This document shows positions 9,104 to 17,944 of a stretch of DNA of 64,000 bases, in pieces. The notes beneath the pieces are model-generated. The model saw only the letters and a list, made by a program, of their open reading frames with translations, did no database searches and was not told the origin of the DNA. The stretch's first letter is position 1; every line of letters starts with the position of its first letter. The stretch spans positions 124,001-188,000 of the forward strand of contig OY282376.1 of assembly GCA_958295845.1 (NCBI GenBank), read 5' to 3'. Made by a program: the position numbers and the translations under genes. The stretch comes from Caldilineaceae bacterium (GTDB taxonomy: Bacteria; Chloroflexota; Anaerolineae; Caldilineales; Caldilineaceae).

Positions 9104-10705
9104 ATGAACGCCAATACTGACCCTTCAGCGAACGCTTATCAACTCCGCGGCGGAGAGAGCGTCCTCCTCCTCGACGAAGCCCTGATCCAGGAGGAAGACG
9201 GCATCACCCGCGCCGTCCAGCCCTGCACCAAGACCCCGTTCGTCATGGAGCCCGATCCGGACAAGCCCTGGGAAGCCTGCGGCCCCGGCATGAGCAAACG
9301 TATCCACCTCTACGGCACGGCTCTCTACGACGATCTGGCTGGCAAATACCGGATGTGGTACTTCGGCCGCATGGGACCCCACTGGCGCGTGCCGGACGGC
9401 AACTACCAGATCCCCGGCCTCTATGTACCCCGCACCGACGAACGGCCCTTCCACTGCAACGGCGTCACCGTCGACCGCCACGGACGCGCCTTCGTCGACA
9501 ACGACCGCGGCGACCTCACCCTCTACGCGGAGAGCGACGACGGCATCAACTGGACCAAACCGGAACTGGGCATCTTCACATTCAACGGCAGCTCGGCCAA
9601 CAACATCATCTGGGATCTCCACGGCGCCTCCGTCTTCATCGACCGCGACGAAGAGGAGCCGGACAAGCGCTACAAGGCGATCGGCTTCTGCCGCCGCTAC
9701 CGCAGCATCTTCCTGCTCACCTCCCCCGACGGCATCCACTGGGACGACAACGTTACCGTGACCCTGCCCGAGCAGGGGCGCGTCCATAACTGTCTCGAGC
9801 CGGTGGTGAAGCGCAGCAACGAGGGCACATTTAACGTCGCCTGGGACGCGGCCGCCTCCCTCTACCGCGCCTACTCGCTCCAGCGCTTTGACGATAGCCA
9901 CAAGCGGCGGGTCATCTGCTACTCGGAGAGCCCCTCTCTGGCCGGCCCCTGGAAGGACTCCCACCCGATCCTGGAGCCGAGCCACTGGGACGATGAGATC
10001 GCCCGGCGCAGGTACGGCGCGCTGCGCGCCGAGTTCCACAACATGTCCGCCTTCCGTTATGGGAGCATCCATCTCGGTCTGCTGGGGGTACTCTACGTGA
10101 CCGCCGAGCAGATCCCGGGCGAAAAGAACCAGATCCCCTGCGACGGCCCCATCGACGGCCAGTTCGTCTACAGCCGCGATGGCATCAGCTGGCAGCACGC
10201 CGACCGCGCCCGCACCGCCGCGCTCCCGCGCGGCGCCGGCGACGCCTTCGACAGGGGCATGATCATCGGCACGGCCAAAGAGCCGATCATCGAGGGCGAT
10301 GAAATTCACTGGTACTACACCGGCTGCGAACACACCCACGGCGAAGTCAACATGGAGAAGCGGGTCAAGCGGCTGGGACGCGCCACCTGGCAGCGGGACC
10401 GCTTCGTCGCGCTCGCCGCGGCCGGCGAAGGTATAATCGTAACCAAGCCCTTGCACCTGCCCGAGGGCGTCAGCGCGCTTGAGGTGAACGCCGATGCCGC
10501 CGGCGGGCAGCTGCGCGTCGAACTGTGCCGTCCTGACGGAAGCGTTCTGGACGGATTCGCGCGCACCGACTGCCTTCCTATGCAGACCGACGACCTGCAC
10601 TGGCAGATCCGGTGGCAGAACGGGGGGCCAACGATTGAGGGCGCGGTCCAGATCCGTTTCTTCCTCAATCGGAGCAAGCTTTACAGTTTCACATTTCAAA
10701 CTTGA
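9104..10705 (+). CDS. Putative beta-propeller glycoside hydrolase-like protein (paralog 1 of 3)
   Basis: This 533-residue protein has no signal peptide. Repeated Asp-box-like blade motifs are visible (SDDGINWTKPELG, SPDGIHWDDNVT, SRDGISWQHADRA), as are the MWYFGR and WYYTGCEHTHGE segments typical of five-bladed propeller families around GH32/GH43/GH130. A C-terminal beta-sandwich (GQLRVELCRPDGSVLDGF to the end) is shared with the proteins at 25975 and 27555. No catalytic triad can be assigned with confidence by eye, so the hydrolase call is inferred from fold-like features and from neighbouring sulfatases. Cytoplasmic location is predicted. The 61-bp gap to the oxidoreductase upstream suggests co-transcription. 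Confidence 0.7.
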   Translation: MNANTDPSANAYQLRGGESVLLLDEALIQEEDGITRAVQPCTKTPFVMEPDPDKPWEACGPGMSKRIHLYGTALYDDLAGKYRMWYFGRMGPHWRVPDGNYQIPGLYVPRTDERPFHCNGVTVDRHGRAFVDNDRGDLTLYAESDDGINWTKPELGIFTFNGSSANNIIWDLHGASVFIDRDEEEPDKRYKAIGFCRRYRSIFLLTSPDGIHWDDNVTVTLPEQGRVHNCLEPVVKRSNEGTFNVAWDAAASLYRAYSLQRFDDSHKRRVICYSESPSLAGPWKDSHPILEPSHWDDEIARRRYGALRAEFHNMSAFRYGSIHLGLLGVLYVTAEQIPGEKNQIPCDGPIDGQFVYSRDGISWQHADRARTAALPRGAGDAFDRGMIIGTAKEPIIEGDEIHWYYTGCEHTHGEVNMEKRVKRLGRATWQRDRFVALAAAGEGIIVTKPLHLPEGVSALEVNADAAGGQLRVELCRPDGSVLDGFARTDCLPMQTDDLHWQIRWQNGGPTIEGAVQIRFFLNRSKLYSFTFQT

Positions 10706-10803
10706 CGGCCACTGGCCGCGAACTACCAATGTAATTTCCGTCTAACATCAAGACTTTTGGCGTGGATTTCGCCTTTGCATCGCGCCCTCCATGTCTTCCT
10801 TTA

Positions 10804-10848
10804 CGCAAAACGCAATACGCAATACGAAATACACAATACGCAATACAC
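10804..10848 (+). repeat. Heptanucleotide tandem repeat, CGCAATA type
   Basis: About six consecutive 7-bp units (CGCAAAA, CGCAATA x2, CGAAATA, CACAATA, CGCAATA) lie between the propeller gene and the dioxygenase gene. It belongs to the window-wide class of 7-bp-period repeats at gene junctions. Confidence 0.8.
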
Positions 10849-10894
10849 TAGAAGCGGGTTCTCAACTTGAACGCGCATGAGATGGAGGAGTCCA

Positions 10895-11617
10895 ATGAGC
10901 CTTACAGTCCAGGAAAAAGAGTCCTTTGAAGCCAACGGTTATCTGCTCAAAAAAGGTCTCGTCTCTCAGCAGGAGATCGGGCAGATTCGCCAGGAACTGC
11001 CAGACATCCACCGGCGCATGGTGGCTGACCCGCCGCCTGAAGTCCACGTCGCCTGGGAGGACGAGGACGCGCCCGATGAGAGCAAGGTCATCCGCCAGTT
11101 GATGCACAGCGAGCTGGTCAGCCCCACCCTCAACCGCATCCTGCGTAGCGACACGGTCGTCGAAATCGTCGCCGAACTGATGCACCCGCAGGTCGCCCTC
11201 TACCACAGCAAACTCCTGCCCAAAGAGGCCGGCATCGGCGCGGCGACGCCCTGGCATCAGGACTACGCCTACTGGAAGACCGACGAAAACCAGCCGATGA
11301 TGCTCAACTGCCAGCTCGCTATCGATCCGATGACCCTCGAAAACGGCTGTCTGGAGTTCATCCCCGGCAGCCACCGCTGGGGACTGCAGGATCATGAGCG
11401 GCACCAGGAGACCTTCGGCATGTTCCTGCCCGGCCGCTACTACAAGCGCGACGAGGGCGTGACCATCCCGATGGAGCCGGGGGACGGCATCTTTTTCACG
11501 TCTCTCGTGATCCACGGCTCCGCGCCCAACCAGTCGCCCCACCCGCGTTGGGCCAACACCTTCGCCTACAACGTGCCCGGCAACGGCGAGCACCAGGTCC
11601 GCGAAATCTTACGCTGA
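10895..11617 (+). CDS. Phytanoyl-CoA dioxygenase (PhyH) family Fe(II)/2-oxoglutarate oxygenase
   Basis: This 240-residue cytoplasmic enzyme has the facial triad of Fe(II)/2OG oxygenases: H-x-D in TPWHQDYAYW (H121, D123) and distal His in VIHGSAPNQSPHPRW (H207). R218 is placed to bind 2-oxoglutarate. The GCLEFIPGSHRWG segment is highly typical of bacterial PhyH proteins, which hydroxylate small molecules or natural products rather than only phytanoyl-CoA. The ATG at 10895 is preferred over 10877 because GGAGG ends 4 nt before it. The gene is flanked by the heptad repeat upstream and a perfect hairpin immediately after the stop. Its substrate may be a component released by neighbouring hydrolases; that is inference. 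Confidence 0.9.
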   Translation: MSLTVQEKESFEANGYLLKKGLVSQQEIGQIRQELPDIHRRMVADPPPEVHVAWEDEDAPDESKVIRQLMHSELVSPTLNRILRSDTVVEIVAELMHPQVALYHSKLLPKEAGIGAATPWHQDYAYWKTDENQPMMLNCQLAIDPMTLENGCLEFIPGSHRWGLQDHERHQETFGMFLPGRYYKRDEGVTIPMEPGDGIFFTSLVIHGSAPNQSPHPRWANTFAYNVPGNGEHQVREILR

Positions 11618-11619
11618 CG

Positions 11620-11649
11620 CCAGTGGTCAGTGAAGTCGCTGACCACTGG
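11620..11649 (+). other. Hairpin directly after the PhyH gene
   Basis: Perfect 11-bp inverted repeat (11620-11630 and 11639-11649) with an 8-nt loop, 2 bp behind the stop codon. The arms contain CCAGTGGTCAG, related to the CCACT heptad repeat family. No T-run follows, so terminator function is uncertain. Confidence 0.5.
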
Positions 11650-11691
11650 AAACCGGCCGATGTGGGGCCGCTATGTCGCACCCTGCCCAAA

Positions 11692-11720
11692 TTGGTTACA
11701 TCGGTGGTTGTGTGTATAAT
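11692..11720 (+). promoter_or_regulatory. Promoter candidate for system 2
   Basis: A perfect -10 TATAAT (11715-11720) lies 17 bp behind a weaker -35 TTGGTT (11692-11697). It would give a leader of about 260 nt before the binding-protein ATG at 11986, consistent with a separately transcribed system 2. Confidence 0.45.
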
Positions 11721-11985
11721 TGCCAAGCACCGATTCTGGACATTGGGTGAGCCATCGAACCCTTCCCCCAATTATCGAGGCTTTCCCCACTGCGGCCTTC
11801 CAAAACCTGCCGTTTTGTCCAGTTCTGCAATCGCAGAAATCCGATTGGTTCGCCATTTTTGTATTGCTGTCTTTAGTTCTCAGCAACTTCATGCCGTTCA
11901 GGTCTGGCTTATGATACTGAGAACCAAGAGTCGACCACTGAACACGTGCAGTGCGGTATCCAACCAACACATTGGAGGAGATTCC

Positions 11986-13968
11986 ATGACCCAAAGGCAC
12001 ATTTCACGACGAAGGTTCCTGCAGGTATCCGCCTTTGCCACCGCTGGCGCGGTGCTGGCTGCCTGCGGCGGCGGCGATGCGCCTGCCGCGGAAGCGCCCG
12101 CTGCCGAAGCGCCGGCCGCATCCGACAGCGGCGACGCGATGCCCGCATCCCAGTACAACGAAGCGCCGATGCTGGCCGATATGGTCGCCAACGGCGATAT
12201 TCCCCCCGTAGACGAGCGGCTGCCAGCCAACCCGATGGTGATCGAACCTCTGAATGAGGTCGGTCAGTACGGCGGCACCTGGCGCCGCATCGGCGTAGGC
12301 CCTGGCGATGCCGGCATCTTCAGATATCGCCTCATGTACCCGCAGCTGGTGCGCTACAACACCGACGGCTCCGATATCGGTCCCAATTTGGCCGAATCCT
12401 GGGAAGTCTCCGATGACGGCACCACCTACACCTTCCACCTGCGTGAAGGCGTTAAATGGTCGGACGGCACCCCCCATTCCTCCGGCGACTTCATGTTCTG
12501 GTATGATGACGTGCTTGGCGATGAAGACCTCGCCCCCAGCTTCCCCGTCTGGCTGACCGTCGGCGGCGAGCCCGTCGTCATGGACGCGCCCGACGATCTT
12601 ACCATCCGCTTCACCTTCCCTGGCGCGCATGGCATCTTCATGACCCTGATGGCAGGGGCCAACGGCGCTTCGATGACCTGGTATCCCAAGCACTACATGT
12701 CCCAGTTCCATCGCAACTACACCGACGAAGAAGAGTTGAACGCACTGGCGCAAGAAAATGATTTTGAGTTCTGGCACCAGTACTTCAACAACCGGCTCAC
12801 CCCCCGCCTCAATACCGACGTGCCGTGCCTCTTCGCCTGGCGCTTCACCAAGATTACGCCCGAAGTTCCGGTCGTGCTGGAACGCAACCCCTACTACTGG
12901 AAGGTGGACACCGCCGGCAACCAGTTGCCCTACATTGACAAGGTTTCCACCGACATCGTCGAAGACTCCGAAGTCCTGAATCTGCGCGCCGTAGCCGGTG
13001 ACATTGACATGCAGCACCGCCATATCCTGATGGAGAACTTCTCGCTCTTCAAGGAGAACGAGGAGGTCGGCAACTACGAGATTCTTCTCTGGAAGTACGG
13101 CGAGACTAGCGATGCCGTCATTTCCTTCAATCTCTGCCATCCGGACCCGGTTCTGCACGAGATCTTCAATGACAAGCGCTTCCGCTTTGCCATGTCGCAT
13201 GCGATGAATCGCGATGAGGTCATCGAGGCCGTCTACCTCGGCCTGGGTGAGCCGGGCCAGCCGTCGCCGCTCGCCACCTCCCCCTTATACGATGAGGCGC
13301 AGGCCAAGAACGCCCTTGAGTACAACCCGGACCTGGCCAACTCCATGCTGGACGAGATGGGCCTGACCGAGACGAACTCCGATGGCATCCGCCTGCGCCC
13401 GGACGGCGATCCGCTCAGCATCGTCTTCAACTACGCCCCCGTCTTCGGCTCCTGGCAAAGCATCGGTGAACTGATGCAGAAGTATATGGACGACGTCGGC
13501 GTGCAGTTGTCGCTGAAAGAAGAGGCCCGTCCGCTCTGGAGCCAGCGCGTCCAGGCCTCCGAGCACGATATGACCGTCTGGACCGGCTCCGCCGAGTTCA
13601 ACCCGCTGATCGACCCGCGGCACTTCCTGCCCTTCTCTCAAGGCAGCTCCCACCACGTCGCCTGCCATGCCCTCTGGTACAATTCCGGCGGCGCCAACGG
13701 CGTAGAGCCGACCGGCGACCTGCGCACCACCATCGATCTCTACGAAGCGATCAAGGCCACGCCGGATGTAGACGAGCATAAGCGCCTCTTCCAGCAGATC
13801 CTCGATCTCAATAGGGAAAATCTGTGGACGTTCAGCATGGCGGTCGGCCTGCCTGCGCCCGTCGTCGTCAGCAAGAACATGGGCAACGTCCCGCGCGAGG
13901 GGGTCTCCTCCTGGCATCTGCAGACGCCCGGCAGCACCGTTCCGGAGCAGTACTACCTCAAGAGCTGA
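11986..13968 (+). CDS. Tat-exported lipoprotein substrate-binding protein, SBP_bac_5 family (system 2)
   Basis: This 660-residue protein is larger than classical DppA/OppA (about 540). The N-terminus has the twin-arginine motif S-R-R-R-F-L-Q and lipobox L-A-A-C at residues 22-26, followed by an Ala/Pro/Glu-rich tether and then QYNEAPMLADMVANGDIPP, also seen in the system 3 protein. Family features include LAESWEVSDDGTTYTFHLR, EGVKWSDGTPHSSGDFMFW and FRFAMSHAMNRDEVIEAVY. The start is set by GGAGGAG at 11974-11980. Tat export implies folding before transport. It is followed by permeases B and C but no ATPases, so it probably uses the system 3 or system 1 ATPases. Confidence 0.92.
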   Translation: MTQRHISRRRFLQVSAFATAGAVLAACGGGDAPAAEAPAAEAPAASDSGDAMPASQYNEAPMLADMVANGDIPPVDERLPANPMVIEPLNEVGQYGGTWRRIGVGPGDAGIFRYRLMYPQLVRYNTDGSDIGPNLAESWEVSDDGTTYTFHLREGVKWSDGTPHSSGDFMFWYDDVLGDEDLAPSFPVWLTVGGEPVVMDAPDDLTIRFTFPGAHGIFMTLMAGANGASMTWYPKHYMSQFHRNYTDEEELNALAQENDFEFWHQYFNNRLTPRLNTDVPCLFAWRFTKITPEVPVVLERNPYYWKVDTAGNQLPYIDKVSTDIVEDSEVLNLRAVAGDIDMQHRHILMENFSLFKENEEVGNYEILLWKYGETSDAVISFNLCHPDPVLHEIFNDKRFRFAMSHAMNRDEVIEAVYLGLGEPGQPSPLATSPLYDEAQAKNALEYNPDLANSMLDEMGLTETNSDGIRLRPDGDPLSIVFNYAPVFGSWQSIGELMQKYMDDVGVQLSLKEEARPLWSQRVQASEHDMTVWTGSAEFNPLIDPRHFLPFSQGSSHHVACHALWYNSGGANGVEPTGDLRTTIDLYEAIKATPDVDEHKRLFQQILDLNRENLWTFSMAVGLPAPVVVSKNMGNVPREGVSSWHLQTPGSTVPEQYYLKS

Positions 13969-13983
13969 TAACTTCAGTGGTCA

Positions 13984-14021
13984 GTGGTCGGTTGCCAGCA
14001 AATTCACTGGTGACCGGCCAC
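13984..14021 (+). other. 3' stem-loop behind system 2 binding-protein gene
   Basis: A 15-bp stem (13984-13998 with 14007-14021, 8-nt loop) in which all positions pair, three of them as G-U, lies between the binding-protein stop and the permease gene. The wobble pairs argue for an RNA structure rather than a DNA palindrome. Confidence 0.55.
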
Positions 14022-14062
14022 AGGCCGCTGGCGTCTCACTAACCACTAACCACCGGTGTTCA

Positions 14063-15049
14063 ATGTCCTCATTCATCTTCCGCCGCCTCATCCTGATGGT
14101 GCCGACGCTGTTCATGATTTCGTTGATCTCATTCGTTATCATTGAACTGCCGCCCGGCGACTATATGACCTCCTATATCGCCAACCGTATGGCGATGGGT
14201 GACGACGTGCGACAGGATGAAATCGACGCGCTTGTCAAGCAGTACGGGCTGGACCAGCCGGCGCCGGTCCGCTACACCAAGTGGCTGGGCAACGTCCTGC
14301 AGGGCAATTTCGGCTTCTCCTTCGAGTGGCAGCTTCCTGTCAGCGACCTGATCTGGGACCGTCTCGGCCTAACGGTGGTGGTCGCCTTCGCCGCGCTCAT
14401 GTTTTCCTGGGTCATCGGGCTTGTCGTCGGCGTACTCTCCGCCGTCTACCAGTATTCGATCGGGGACTACTTCTTCACCGCTCTCAGTTTCATCGGCTTG
14501 GGCACGCCCAACTTCATGCTCGCCCTCATCATGATGTGGATCGCTCTTGCCTATTTCGGCGTCAACATCTCCGGCCTCTTCTCACAAGAGTTCATCGACG
14601 CCCCCTGGAGCTTCGCCAAGTTTGGCGATATGCTCAAACATCTCTGGGCCCCCGCCATCATCGTCGGTACAGCCGGCTCCGCCGGCCTCGTGCGCACCAT
14701 GCGCGCCAATCTGCTCGACGAGCTCAGCAAACCCTACGTCGAAACCGGACGCGCCAAGGGCCTCAACGAACTCAAGCTCGTGCTCAAATATCCCACGCGC
14801 GTGGCCCTCAACCCCTTTGTCAGCACCATGGGCTGGGCCTTGCCGCAACTCGTCTCCGGTTCCATTATCGTCTCCGTCGTGCTCAGCCTGCCCACCACCG
14901 GTCCGCTGCTGTTGCGTGCGCTCCTGACCCAGGATATGTACCTGGCCTCCAGCTTTCTGCTCATGCTCAGCACATTGACGATTGTCGGCACCCTGATCTC
15001 CGATATAATGCTGGCTTTGCTCGATCCCCGCATCCGGATGGGAGGCTGA
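14063..15049 (+). CDS. Opp/Dpp-type ABC transporter permease 1 (B subunit, system 2)
   Basis: A 328-residue DppB-like permease. TM1 follows FIFRRLILMVPTLFMISLIS; residues 30-100 form the B-type extracytoplasmic region (ELPPGDYMTSY and KQYGLDQPAPVRY), with further TM helices behind. The EAA-like loop is LSKPYVETGRAKGLNELK. It begins 94 bp after the binding protein; the gap contains the stem-loop and a short run of CCACT heptads at 14034-14054. The C permease begins one base after the stop. It belongs to the subgroup that accompanies long-loop C permeases, as in system 3. Confidence 0.92.
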   Translation: MSSFIFRRLILMVPTLFMISLISFVIIELPPGDYMTSYIANRMAMGDDVRQDEIDALVKQYGLDQPAPVRYTKWLGNVLQGNFGFSFEWQLPVSDLIWDRLGLTVVVAFAALMFSWVIGLVVGVLSAVYQYSIGDYFFTALSFIGLGTPNFMLALIMMWIALAYFGVNISGLFSQEFIDAPWSFAKFGDMLKHLWAPAIIVGTAGSAGLVRTMRANLLDELSKPYVETGRAKGLNELKLVLKYPTRVALNPFVSTMGWALPQLVSGSIIVSVVLSLPTTGPLLLRALLTQDMYLASSFLLMLSTLTIVGTLISDIMLALLDPRIRMGG

Positions 15050-15050
15050 C

Positions 15051-16274
15051 ATGACCGCAGAGCAGCCGACCACCGGCACGGTACAGACCGGCGACCTCCA
15101 GCAGGGGCCGCACGACACCGACACCTATCTCCTCATCGAGGAAGAGGAAGAGCGCGTCTACGTCGCTACGCCGCTGCAGATGATGTGGTGGCGCTTTCTC
15201 AAACACAAAATGGCCATCATTGGCGCCATAGTCGTTATTCTCCTCTACGTGGTCGCCATCTTCGCCGAGGTGCTCGCCCCCTACAACCCCGAAACCTACG
15301 AGGTCGCCCTCACCTACGCGCCGCCGCAACCAATTCACTTCTTCCATAACGGCGAGTTCCAGGGCACACCCTTCGTCTACGGCCTCACCCAGGCCCGCAA
15401 TCCCGATACCCTGCGCATGGAGTTCAAGATCGACGAATCCGTGCGCTACCCTCTCCGGTTCTGGGTCGAAGGCGATCCCTACAAGCTCTGGGGCTTCTGG
15501 CCAAACAGCCGCCATCTCTTCGGTATCGGCGACCCAATTTTCGACGCCTCCGCCGCGGTAACTACAGATACCCCGTCCTTCTCCGTCATATTTCTGCTCG
15601 GCGCCGATAAGCTCGGCCGCGACATGTTCACCCGCATCGTCTACGGCTCCCGCGTCTCTCTCTCCATCGGCCTGATCGGCGTCGCGCTCAGCTTCATCTT
15701 CGGCGTCGTCCTCGGCGGTATCTCCGGCTTCTACGGCGGCGTAATCGATGTCCTCATCCAACGGGCCATCGAGTTCATCCGCTCCGTGCCCTCCATCCCC
15801 CTTTGGATGGCCCTCAGTGCCTCTCTGCCGCAGGACTGGTCCAGCATCAGAGTCTACTTCGGCATCACCATCATCCTTTCGTTGATCGGCTGGACATTCC
15901 TCGCGCGCGCCGTGCGCGGCCGCTTCCTCTCCATGCGCGAGGAGGAGTTCATCCTCGCCGCCCGCTTCGCCGGCGCCGGCGAAATGCGCATCATCCTGCG
16001 CCACATGGTGCCCTCTTTTTTCAGTCACCTGATCGCCTCCGCCACCCTCGCCGTCCCCTCCATGATCCTCAGTGAAACCTCGCTCAGTTTCCTGGGCCTG
16101 GGGCTGCGCCCGCCCGCCATCAGCTGGGGCGTCCTCCTGCAGGAATCCCAGAATCTGCGCTCGGTCGCGCTCGCGCCCTGGCTGCTTCTGCCCGGCGTCT
16201 TCGTCATCATCACCGTCCTCGCGCTCAACTTCTTCGGCGACGGCCTCCGCGACGCAGCAGATCCGTATCATTAG
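15051..16274 (+). CDS. Opp/Dpp-type ABC transporter permease 2 (C subunit, long-loop type, system 2)
   Basis: This 407-residue DppC-like permease is about 100 residues longer than the system 1 counterpart. The excess is one extracytoplasmic segment at about residues 75-180, between TM1 (AIIGAIVVILLYVVAIFAEV) and the conserved LGADKLGRDMFTR. The loop includes PIHFFHNGEF and YPLRFWVEGDPYKLWGFW, which recur in the system 3 protein. The BPD domain follows, with the EAA loop EEEFILAARFAGAGE and LSFLGLGLRPPAISWG. The long loop may contact the large Tat-exported binding protein; that is inference. The gene is followed by a decayed MalG fragment rather than ATPase genes. Confidence 0.92.
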   Translation: MTAEQPTTGTVQTGDLQQGPHDTDTYLLIEEEEERVYVATPLQMMWWRFLKHKMAIIGAIVVILLYVVAIFAEVLAPYNPETYEVALTYAPPQPIHFFHNGEFQGTPFVYGLTQARNPDTLRMEFKIDESVRYPLRFWVEGDPYKLWGFWPNSRHLFGIGDPIFDASAAVTTDTPSFSVIFLLGADKLGRDMFTRIVYGSRVSLSIGLIGVALSFIFGVVLGGISGFYGGVIDVLIQRAIEFIRSVPSIPLWMALSASLPQDWSSIRVYFGITIILSLIGWTFLARAVRGRFLSMREEEFILAARFAGAGEMRIILRHMVPSFFSHLIASATLAVPSMILSETSLSFLGLGLRPPAISWGVLLQESQNLRSVALAPWLLLPGVFVIITVLALNFFGDGLRDAADPYH

Positions 16275-16342
16275 TAGCTCCCAAGTTTCTAAATTCTGGT
16301 AACTGCGCGTTCGCTCGCGCCTGTCTGCTATTGGGAACCAGG

Positions 16343-16462
16343 AACTGGGCGCTGATGATGGCGCCGCCCACCATCACGATCGTACCCGTTCTGATCGTTT
16401 TCTTCTTTACACAGCGCTATTTCGTAAAGGGCATCGCCCTGTCCCGACTCGGCGGGCGCTGA
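16343..16462 (+). pseudogene. Remnant of a MalG-type (CUT1) sugar ABC permease, C-terminus only
   Basis: Reading from 16343 in frame to the TGA at 16460-16462 gives NWALMMAPPTITIVPV followed by LIVFFFTQRYFVKGIALSRL and GGR. This closely follows the C-terminal pattern of MalG/UgpE permeases: tryptophan-led helix, P-V-L-x-x-F-F-F-x-Q-R-Y-F-V-x-G-I. No start codon or upstream permease sequence is present; codons just upstream look like unrelated junk. It is therefore a truncated gene end left by a deletion or rearrangement between system 2 and the sulfatase. It implies that a carbohydrate importer once stood here. Confidence 0.75.
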
Positions 16463-16522
16463 GGGACACGAAATATACAAGCATTCGGTTCTTGCTACCA
16501 CCTCGAACGAGCGTAGTTCACT

Positions 16523-16550
16523 AAAAACTAGAAACTCAAAACTGAAAACT
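16523..16550 (+). repeat. Heptanucleotide tandem repeat, AAAACT type
   Basis: Four units end in ACT at exactly 7-bp intervals (AAAAACT, AGAAACT, CAAAACT, GAAAACT), directly before the ribosome site of the sulfatase gene. The same type recurs at 24833, 41947 and 47767. Confidence 0.8.
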
Positions 16551-16568
16551 CAAAGAGGCCTACCCCCC

Positions 16569-17870
16569 ATGCGCACGCAACAACCAAACATCCTCGTCTT
16601 CATCTGCCACGACCTGGGCCGCTACCTGGGCTGCTATGGCGTCCCCGGCGTCCGCACACCGCATATCGACGCCTTCGCCGCATCCGCGCTCCATTTCGAG
16701 AACAGCTTCTGCGTCGCGCCCCAGTGCAGCCCCTCCCGCGCCGCCCTCTGGACCGGCCGCTATCCGCACGCCAACGGCGTGGTCGGGTTGGCCCACTCCG
16801 GATTCGCCAATGACCTGCATCCGGACGAGCAACATCTGGCCCAAATCCTCTCCGCCAACGGATACGAGACCCGTCTTTTCGGCACGCAACATGAGGCCAA
16901 CAGCCCTGAACGGTGCGGCTACCAGCATGCCTATCCGCGGGGGGTCTGCGCCGACCTGGCAACAGCGTGCTGCAGTTTTCTGGCGCAGCGCGAACAGGAT
17001 GCGGCCCCGTTCTTCGCTCAGATCGGCTTTACCGAGCCGCATCGTCCGTTCCCGCATGACGTGCCGAAGATCGACGCAGATGCCGTCGCCATGCCGCCCT
17101 ACCTGCCGGACATCCCCGAAGTGCGCGCGGACATGGTCGATATGGAAGCCTCGGTTGCTTCGATCGACAAGGCGTTCGGCAGGGTGCTCGAGGCGCTTGA
17201 AACCGCGGGCGCGGCGGACGATACCGTGGTTGTCTTCACCGCCGATCACGGTATCCCGTTCCCGCTGGCGAAGATGAGCCTCTACGACGCCGGCATCGAA
17301 GTGCCGCTGCTCATGCGCATTCCAGGTTTGGCAGGGAGCCAGCGCTATTCGGAATTCGTCACCCACGTGGACTTTGTGCCCACCGTGCTTGACATGATGG
17401 GGATTGAAAAGCCAGAGAATCTGCAGGGGGACAGCTACTGGAATCTGCTATGCGGGGAACCTTATACGCCTAGCGAACACGTTTTCAGTGAAAAAACTTA
17501 TCACACCTACTACGATCCCATGCGCGCCATCCGCACAGACCGCTGGAAACTGATTGCCAACTTCGAATTCGCGCCCACGATCGAGACGCCGCCCGACTAC
17601 GTCAGCAACGCCAAGGGGTACCCTGAGACCAGTGTGGCCCTGGACATACCCTACACAGAGATGTACCATCCGCTTTTTGAGCTGTTTGACCTGGAGCAGG
17701 ATCCATTGGAACAGAACAACCTGGCCGAAGACCCGGACTACGCCGGCATACGAGACGATCTGGCGCGGCGTCTGCGCGACTGGATGGAGGAGACGGATGA
17801 TCCTCTGCTTGAAGGGCCCATGCCGCAGGCCGCCTATACCAATAGAATGCGGGCCTTCAAGAGTATCTGA
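16569..17870 (+). CDS. Sulfatase (arylsulfatase A / N-sulfoglucosamine sulfohydrolase-like)
   Basis: This 433-residue alkaline-phosphatase-superfamily enzyme hydrolyses sulfate esters or N-sulfates. The sulfatase signature C-x-P-S-R is in CVAPQCSPSRAALWTG; C53 would be converted to formylglycine by FGE or anSME, neither of which is in the window. The metal site is visible as HDLGRYLGCYG near the N-terminus (D15) and TADHG in the middle. No signal peptide precedes PNILVFICHDLG, so the enzyme appears cytoplasmic, unlike most bacterial polysaccharide sulfatases. The C-terminal part (FDLEQDPLEQNNLAEDPDY) is the usual family end. It lies behind system 2 and is convergent with an esterase gene, suggesting desulfation after import. 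Confidence 0.92.
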   Translation: MRTQQPNILVFICHDLGRYLGCYGVPGVRTPHIDAFAASALHFENSFCVAPQCSPSRAALWTGRYPHANGVVGLAHSGFANDLHPDEQHLAQILSANGYETRLFGTQHEANSPERCGYQHAYPRGVCADLATACCSFLAQREQDAAPFFAQIGFTEPHRPFPHDVPKIDADAVAMPPYLPDIPEVRADMVDMEASVASIDKAFGRVLEALETAGAADDTVVVFTADHGIPFPLAKMSLYDAGIEVPLLMRIPGLAGSQRYSEFVTHVDFVPTVLDMMGIEKPENLQGDSYWNLLCGEPYTPSEHVFSEKTYHTYYDPMRAIRTDRWKLIANFEFAPTIETPPDYVSNAKGYPETSVALDIPYTEMYHPLFELFDLEQDPLEQNNLAEDPDYAGIRDDLARRLRDWMEETDDPLLEGPMPQAAYTNRMRAFKSI

Positions 17871-17944
17871 GCGCATTTCATATAGCGTGCGTTGTAGTAC
17901 AGCAGCCCCGTCGCTCCCCCGGTACATCCACCTCCCAACACGCC

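Larger units (their letters stand above)
11618..11985 (+). other. Leader and intergenic region before system 2 binding-protein gene
   Basis: 368 bp containing the hairpin at 11620-11649 and a promoter candidate at 11692-11720. The coding frame of the binding protein happens to stay open through this region, but no signal-peptide-like or conserved sequence is encoded before 11986. No other gene was seen. Confidence 0.5.

Noticed and set aside
11548..11985. N-terminal extension of the system 2 binding protein
   Set aside because: The open frame is fortuitous; the Tat motif and lipobox follow the ATG at 11986, which has GGAGGAG.
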